Shown piece after piece: positions 5,269-9,106 of a stretch of DNA of 9,106 nt (positions are counted from its first letter, which is position 1; each line of letters begins with the position of its first letter). The translations under genes were made by a program, and so were the position numbers. The stretch covers positions 1 through 9,106 of the forward strand of contig DALF01000013.1 in assembly GCA_002499345.1 (NCBI GenBank), given 5' to 3'. Source of the DNA: Euryarchaeota archaeon UBA170 (GTDB lineage Archaea > Thermoplasmatota > Poseidoniia > Poseidoniales > Thalassarchaeaceae). The notes under the pieces are model-generated. The model made no database searches, was not told the DNA's origin, and was given only the letters and a program-made list of their open reading frames with translations.

Positions 5269-6984
5269 GTGTTTCTGTATTTTCTTAGCCATAGATAATC
5301 CAATCCCAGGTACAGCTCTGAGCTCATCAATACTAGCATGCTCTATTCCCTTTCTTCCTCCAAAGTAACGAAGCAATGACTGTATCTTCTTGGCGCCAAG
5401 GCCATCAACTTCCTCCAGAGGGTCATGCATAGATCCCTTCCTCCTCCGGCGACTATGAAACTGATTTACGAATCTATGAGCCTCATCCCGGGAGTGAATT
5501 AGTACTCTTCCTCTCCGATCTAATATTATCGGTTCTCTTCCATCGATATAGAGAGTCTCTTCTCTTTTGGCTAGGGCGGCGACAACAAAATTACCATCCA
5601 TATCGCTCTCAATAAGAGCATTATTTATCGTCGAGAGATGTGTCTCCCCACCGTCTAGAAGAAGAATATCTGGCCACTCCTTTTGTCTCTTCAACCATCT
5701 TATCACAGACTCCCTCATCATCCTCAAGTCATCAGCTGAATCTCCCTTAATCTTGTAAGTTCTGTACTCCTTTTTTGACGGTCGACCATTCTTGAAAACA
5801 ACCGATGCACCAACTCTCTCAGATCCCATAAGTTGAGCCATGTCGAAACAAACAATGTGATCTAAAGATGCCATTCCAAGCAATGCTGCTCCTTCGTTGG
5901 CAGCACGTTGCTCAAGGCTTCCGGAACTGCTCCTATGAGAGCGTGAGACTAAAATCTCAGCATTCTGGTCGGCCATTTTTCTTAGCCGGAAAAAATCCCC
6001 TCTTTTGGGCACCCTGGAAATCAAGGAACCTCCTCTCCTGAACTTAAGCCACTTCTCCACTGAGTCTCCAACTGGGGATGGAAGAAGCAGGACTTTCGGA
6101 GGCCTCCTATTCGCATAATGCTCTACCAGAACGAGTGATACGGATTCTGAAACATCTCCTTTGTGAATCAATGGATACTCCGTCTTCCCCTGTACCACCC
6201 CTTCCTTGGCATGCAAAATCATAACTACGGCCGAGTCTCCAAGTGATGAAAACCCGATTGCATCACAGTCCTGGTAGAACCTGCTATGGATTATCTGCTG
6301 AGAAAGCGTACTCTGAACTGATGAAATCATATCCCTGATTCCTGCAGCTCTCTCGTAGTTCAGGCATTCAGAGGCATTATCCATATCATTTTGGAGAGAC
6401 TCGATTAGAACTTTAGCATTCCCATCAAGGACATCTGTGACGGCCTTAACAATTGCTGGGTATCCATCTGGATTGCAACAAGGTCCCTTGCATAGGCCGA
6501 TATGCATCGCTAAGCAACCATCACTGCCCCTGCAGTCTTTGTCCCTAATTCCAAACTCAATTCTGAGTAATTGAATCACCCTCTTGGCGGCCCCAGCATC
6601 TGGGAATGGGCCCCAAGATCTTGATCCCTCTGGGGGACGACGAGTGTAGAGAATTCTAGGGAAATCCTCTGCTGTTAATGAGATAAAGGGGTACGATTTA
6701 TCGTCCTTCAATCTTGAATTGTACTTCGGTTTATGCTCTCTAATGAGATTCCTCTCTAGGAACAATGCTTCAGAAGGACTTTTGGTAACAATGAAATCTA
6801 TCTCATCAGCCTCCTCTATTAGAAAAGGAACCATTTTACGTCCATCGCTACCAGAGAAATATGACGATACTCTTGTTCTAATTTCCGTAGCCTTGCCGAC
6901 GTACATTACTGTACCATCTTTTCTCTTGAAAAGATAAACACCAGGCTTGCGTGGAAGATCTAGGGAGCTCCTCTCAACTGGCAT
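5257..6984 (-). CDS. uvrC: UvrABC excinuclease subunit C
   Basis: UvrC is the dual-incision nuclease of nucleotide excision repair and cuts on both sides of a lesion marked by UvrA/UvrB. The 575 residues include every expected part. The GIY-YIG nuclease has GVY (15-17), YVGKA (28-32), R38 and E77, and cuts 3' of the lesion. A cysteine cluster follows (C151, C157, C165, C169); the last two gaps match the x7 and x3 spacing of the iron-sulfur site described for E. coli UvrC. The UVR motif lies at about 197-225. The RNase H-like nuclease has CFDMAQLMGSERVGASVVF (379-397, D381), LLLDGGETHLS (441-451, D444) and RDEAHRF (499-505, H503), and cuts 5' of the lesion. A tandem helix-hairpin-helix DNA-binding end spans about 526-572. 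The protein is only slightly shorter than typical bacterial UvrC (about 600) and looks intact. UvrABC is bacterial in origin and patchily present in mesophilic archaea. The uvrA and uvrB genes are not in the window. Confidence 0.97.
   Translation of the reverse strand: MPVERSSLDLPRKPGVYLFKRKDGTVMYVGKATEIRTRVSSYFSGSDGRKMVPFLIEEADEIDFIVTKSPSEALFLERNLIREHKPKYNSRLKDDKSYPFISLTAEDFPRILYTRRPPEGSRSWGPFPDAGAAKRVIQLLRIEFGIRDKDCRGSDGCLAMHIGLCKGPCCNPDGYPAIVKAVTDVLDGNAKVLIESLQNDMDNASECLNYERAAGIRDMISSVQSTLSQQIIHSRFYQDCDAIGFSSLGDSAVVMILHAKEGVVQGKTEYPLIHKGDVSESVSLVLVEHYANRRPPKVLLLPSPVGDSVEKWLKFRRGGSLISRVPKRGDFFRLRKMADQNAEILVSRSHRSSSGSLEQRAANEGAALLGMASLDHIVCFDMAQLMGSERVGASVVFKNGRPSKKEYRTYKIKGDSADDLRMMRESVIRWLKRQKEWPDILLLDGGETHLSTINNALIESDMDGNFVVAALAKREETLYIDGREPIILDRRGRVLIHSRDEAHRFVNQFHSRRRRKGSMHDPLEEVDGLGAKKIQSLLRYFGGRKGIEHASIDELRAVPGIGLSMAKKIQKHFEH
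5270..5286 (+). terminator. T-rich tract downstream of the exported-protein gene
   Basis: Twelve of 17 bases are T on the plus strand, starting 27 bases after the stop codon at 5243. Archaeal RNA polymerase commonly stops at such T-rich stretches without a hairpin, so this is a plausible end for the plus-strand transcript. It lies inside the last codons of the oppositely oriented uvrC gene, so its composition may simply reflect coding there (lysine and glutamine codons on the minus strand). Confidence 0.35.
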
Positions 6985-7039
6985 TTACAATGATGCGCCA
7001 CAGGTCAACGCCCATGAACCCGTGCCTTGTCTCAGGGGC
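6985..7039. promoter_or_regulatory. 55-base divergent spacer between uvrC and the STAND ATPase gene
   Basis: The short spacer must hold promoters for both genes. Its uvrC-proximal end is AT-richer (TTACAATGAT, 6985-6994) and could be a weak TATA element for the rightward gene, giving initiation near 7014-7020. The remainder is GC-rich. No operator-like palindrome and no SOS-type box is visible. In-frame GTG at 7022 is an alternative start for the rightward gene. Confidence 0.3.
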
Positions 7040-9106
7040 ATGCTCAGTCACTCGCAGGCAAGGGTTCTCGCCCGGCTAGCTGAGTTTGGAGATCATTTAG
7101 ACACCGCCTGGGATGTTCCAAGGGAGCTATCACTTCCAGGATTGGCGGAATCCCTTGGCCTAGTTCGTTCTGCTCTACATCAACCACTCTCGGAATTGGA
7201 AACCCAGGGCCTCATATCAACTAGGACGGCACACGTGATTGGAGGGGGATCAAGGAAGAGGACCGTTGTCCACATTTCAAAAAAGGGAAGGGTGTTAATC
7301 GATAAAGAAATACCAGCTTCTAGAACGTCCAGCAGTGGAATAATAGGACCAGCTCCAGATCCTTCTGAAGTACATGGCCGATCATCAGAGATAGAACAAT
7401 TGTCGCAGGCTATATCCAATGGTAAGTCAGTAATATTGAGTGGATTACCTGGAATAGGAAAATCAACTCTGGCTAGGGCTCTGGCCTCTCACTTAGAGAG
7501 CCTCAGATGGAAGATTAGATGGGCTAACTGCTCAATTAATACTGATGTTAAGGCAATTGGAAATATGTGGCTTGGAAACAGCTCTCTCTCATCATCAGAG
7601 GCTATCATAGAGTCTACCGGAGTGAAGAAAACTCTTCTCGTATTGGATGAAGTTCAAGAATTACATCCTAGGCACTCTGGCTCAATTAGTAATCTGATCT
7701 CTAAGGCCTCCTCATCCATTTGTTCGGTATTACTGGTGGTCAGAGCGCCTAATCCATTGGACTTAGATGGAGAATTCTTCGAGCTTCGTCTACATGGCCT
7801 CGATCTAGAATCAGCAAAGCTTCTCTTTTCTGAAGATATTGATAATGAAACAGCAACAGTTGTTTCAGATTCTCTGGGGGGCCATCCTCTAGCAATAAGA
7901 CTCTGGTCCCCGGATGAGGGAGTCCCTGAGAAGTCTGAGGCAGTCCTCAGATATGTTGAGAAAACCGTGATAAAAAGACTATCCGAAGATGGAACTTGCT
8001 CACTTGATGAATTATCACTATCTCCTTTGCCCCTACGTGTTGAGGAGATGGCCTCTGAAGCGGGTATCAATGAATTGGACGACTCAGCGATACTGAAATG
8101 GTCTAATGGACTTACAGAGCCTCATCACCTAGTTAGGAATGTCAGAAGAGCATCTTGGGACGATCAGAAAACTTCCAGATTGCATAAGGATGCGGCGATG
8201 ACATGGTCGTTATTGGAGGGACATAGGGCTAGGAAGCTTGAAGCATATCACAGATCAATGTCAGGAAAGGAAGAAGATATACAATGGATTGAAAGTAATA
8301 TTCAGCAAATAGCGCTATCCGATAGTGCGTCAGCCGCTGTGGTATTGGAGAATGCTCTAGGGTCAAAAGAAAGTCAGATTCTTAGGGAGGAAGCGGCTTC
8401 TATTGCTCTCGATAGGGGCGAGAGGATTGAAGCAGAAATGCATATAGAAAAAATTAAACAGGTTTTGCCAAGAAAGATATTCGAGTCTAGATTAGCAAGA
8501 TTGAACGGTAATCAAACCCTAGCAGAGAAAATGGAGGCAGAAGCAATCATATTGTCAGAACCAAGTCAACGTGCTAAAATGGAGGTTTCTTCAATCATAA
8601 GAAGATTTGATGACAGACTTCCGGGGAGATTAGGTAACTCTGAGTCTGATAAAATTCTACAGATTATCTCGCAAGTAGATTTGGGTGCTATATCCAATGA
8701 TGAGAGAGAGTCAGCAACTCTATCTCTGGAGCTAGTCAAATATAGTATCGCCCTAAGTGAATCCAACCTCCAAGAGGCATCCAAGTCGAGAGCAGAAATC
8801 GAATCCAGACTTGCTCGAGATGATATCTTCCTAGAAATACTCGATCTGAAAGCAAGATTGTCCTCCAGAGTTAATGGCGCGTCTTCTAATAGCTCTATTT
8901 CATGGTCAAAAGATTTTATTTCTAGTCTAGATGAACCAGTCCCTAGGATCATGGCAATCCACGCTACTCTTGAGGCCGTAGGCAAAGAATTCCCTAACTG
9001 GCTCATTGAGGCCCATAGAGAATCTTGTGGACATCCACTCAGAGAGGATATGCCTTCTTTCAGGAGAATATCCGCACATAGATGGTATTGGAGAGGGGTC
9101 CTAGAT
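7040..9106 (+). CDS. winged-helix STAND-type NTPase, 3' end outside the window (partial)
   Basis: The frame from ATG at 7040 stays open for 689 codons to the last base, so the C-terminus is missing. Residues 1-90 form a winged helix-turn-helix: helices around 33-58 (LPGLAESLGLVRSALHQPLS at 32-51), then a basic wing with GGGSRKR at 68-74. A serine-rich linker leads to an NTPase core: VHGRSSEIEQL (111-121), Walker A GLPGIGKST (135-143), Walker B LLVLDE (199-204), a sensor-like strand ending LLVVR (231-235), and LGGHPLAIRL (279-288). The last motif is the GxP signature of STAND/NB-ARC ATPases. Residues from about 380 on are almost all helical and charged, with TPR-like spacing, as in STAND sensor arms. 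STAND proteins are ATP-driven switches that oligomerise on ligand binding. With a DNA-binding head this one could be a MalT-like regulator, but a defence role is also possible. It is divergent from uvrC. GTG at 7022 would add six residues; ATG is preferred because helix 1 begins right after it. Confidence 0.85.
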   Translation, partial: MLSHSQARVLARLAEFGDHLDTAWDVPRELSLPGLAESLGLVRSALHQPLSELETQGLISTRTAHVIGGGSRKRTVVHISKKGRVLIDKEIPASRTSSSGIIGPAPDPSEVHGRSSEIEQLSQAISNGKSVILSGLPGIGKSTLARALASHLESLRWKIRWANCSINTDVKAIGNMWLGNSSLSSSEAIIESTGVKKTLLVLDEVQELHPRHSGSISNLISKASSSICSVLLVVRAPNPLDLDGEFFELRLHGLDLESAKLLFSEDIDNETATVVSDSLGGHPLAIRLWSPDEGVPEKSEAVLRYVEKTVIKRLSEDGTCSLDELSLSPLPLRVEEMASEAGINELDDSAILKWSNGLTEPHHLVRNVRRASWDDQKTSRLHKDAAMTWSLLEGHRARKLEAYHRSMSGKEEDIQWIESNIQQIALSDSASAAVVLENALGSKESQILREEAASIALDRGERIEAEMHIEKIKQVLPRKIFESRLARLNGNQTLAEKMEAEAIILSEPSQRAKMEVSSIIRRFDDRLPGRLGNSESDKILQIISQVDLGAISNDERESATLSLELVKYSIALSESNLQEASKSRAEIESRLARDDIFLEILDLKARLSSRVNGASSNSSISWSKDFISSLDEPVPRIMAIHATLEAVGKEFPNWLIEAHRESCGHPLREDMPSFRRISAHRWYWRGVLD

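Noticed and set aside
7654..8070. 138-codon open frame on the minus strand
   Set aside because: It lies wholly inside the STAND ATPase gene on the opposite strand. The serine/arginine-rich translation has no motif, while the plus-strand frame carries Walker B and GxP motifs there.
8566..9006. 146-codon open frame on the minus strand
   Set aside because: It is also antisense to the helical region of the STAND ATPase gene and looks like a by-product of its codon usage. No separate promoter or family signature is visible.

Overview
The window most likely comes from an uncultured marine euryarchaeon of the Marine Group II/III kind (Poseidoniales-like). This placement is an inference. It rests on an archaeal/eukaryotic-type wyosine enzyme (Taw2/TYW2), an archaeal TATA-like box placed for a leaderless GTG start, arginine codons dominated by AGA/AGG, and very large secreted single-pass membrane proteins next to bacterial-type repair and RNA-turnover genes (UvrC, Orn). 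No tRNA, rRNA, CRISPR array, insertion sequence or prophage gene was seen.

Layout, left to right. (1) Positions 1-95 are a short leader with at most the first codons of a divergent minus-strand gene. (2) 96-629 (+) encodes oligoribonuclease Orn with all five DEDDh residues. (3) 633-1340 (-) encodes a JAB/MPN+ (JAMM) metalloprotease-like protein, tail to tail with orn and only 3 bases away. (4) 1379-2239 (-) encodes Taw2, the aminocarboxypropyl transferase of wyosine synthesis on tRNA-Phe. It lies 38 bases upstream of the JAMM gene and probably shares a transcript with it. (5) 2298-5243 (+) encodes a 981-residue exported protein of unknown function, with a signal peptide, a cysteine-paired and internally repeated ectodomain, one C-terminal membrane helix and a 57-residue cytoplasmic tail. 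(6) 5257-6984 (-) encodes UvrC, again tail to tail with its neighbour (13-base gap). (7) 7040-9106 (+) is a long frame open through the right edge of the window. It encodes a winged-helix/STAND-type NTPase with a helical C-terminal part, and its 3' end is outside the window.

The genome is very compact. Genes alternate strand, the two divergent spacers are 58 and 55 bases, and both convergent junctions are under 15 bases and carry a small inverted repeat touching a stop codon. The genes do not form one pathway. They cover RNA turnover (Orn), tRNA modification (Taw2), DNA repair (UvrC), a possible ubiquitin-like deconjugase (JAMM), an envelope protein and a signalling or regulatory ATPase. The items most worth a second look are the tandemly duplicated ectodomain of the 981-residue protein and the wHTH-STAND ATPase. 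The Taw2-JAMM pairing is a further, weaker lead.
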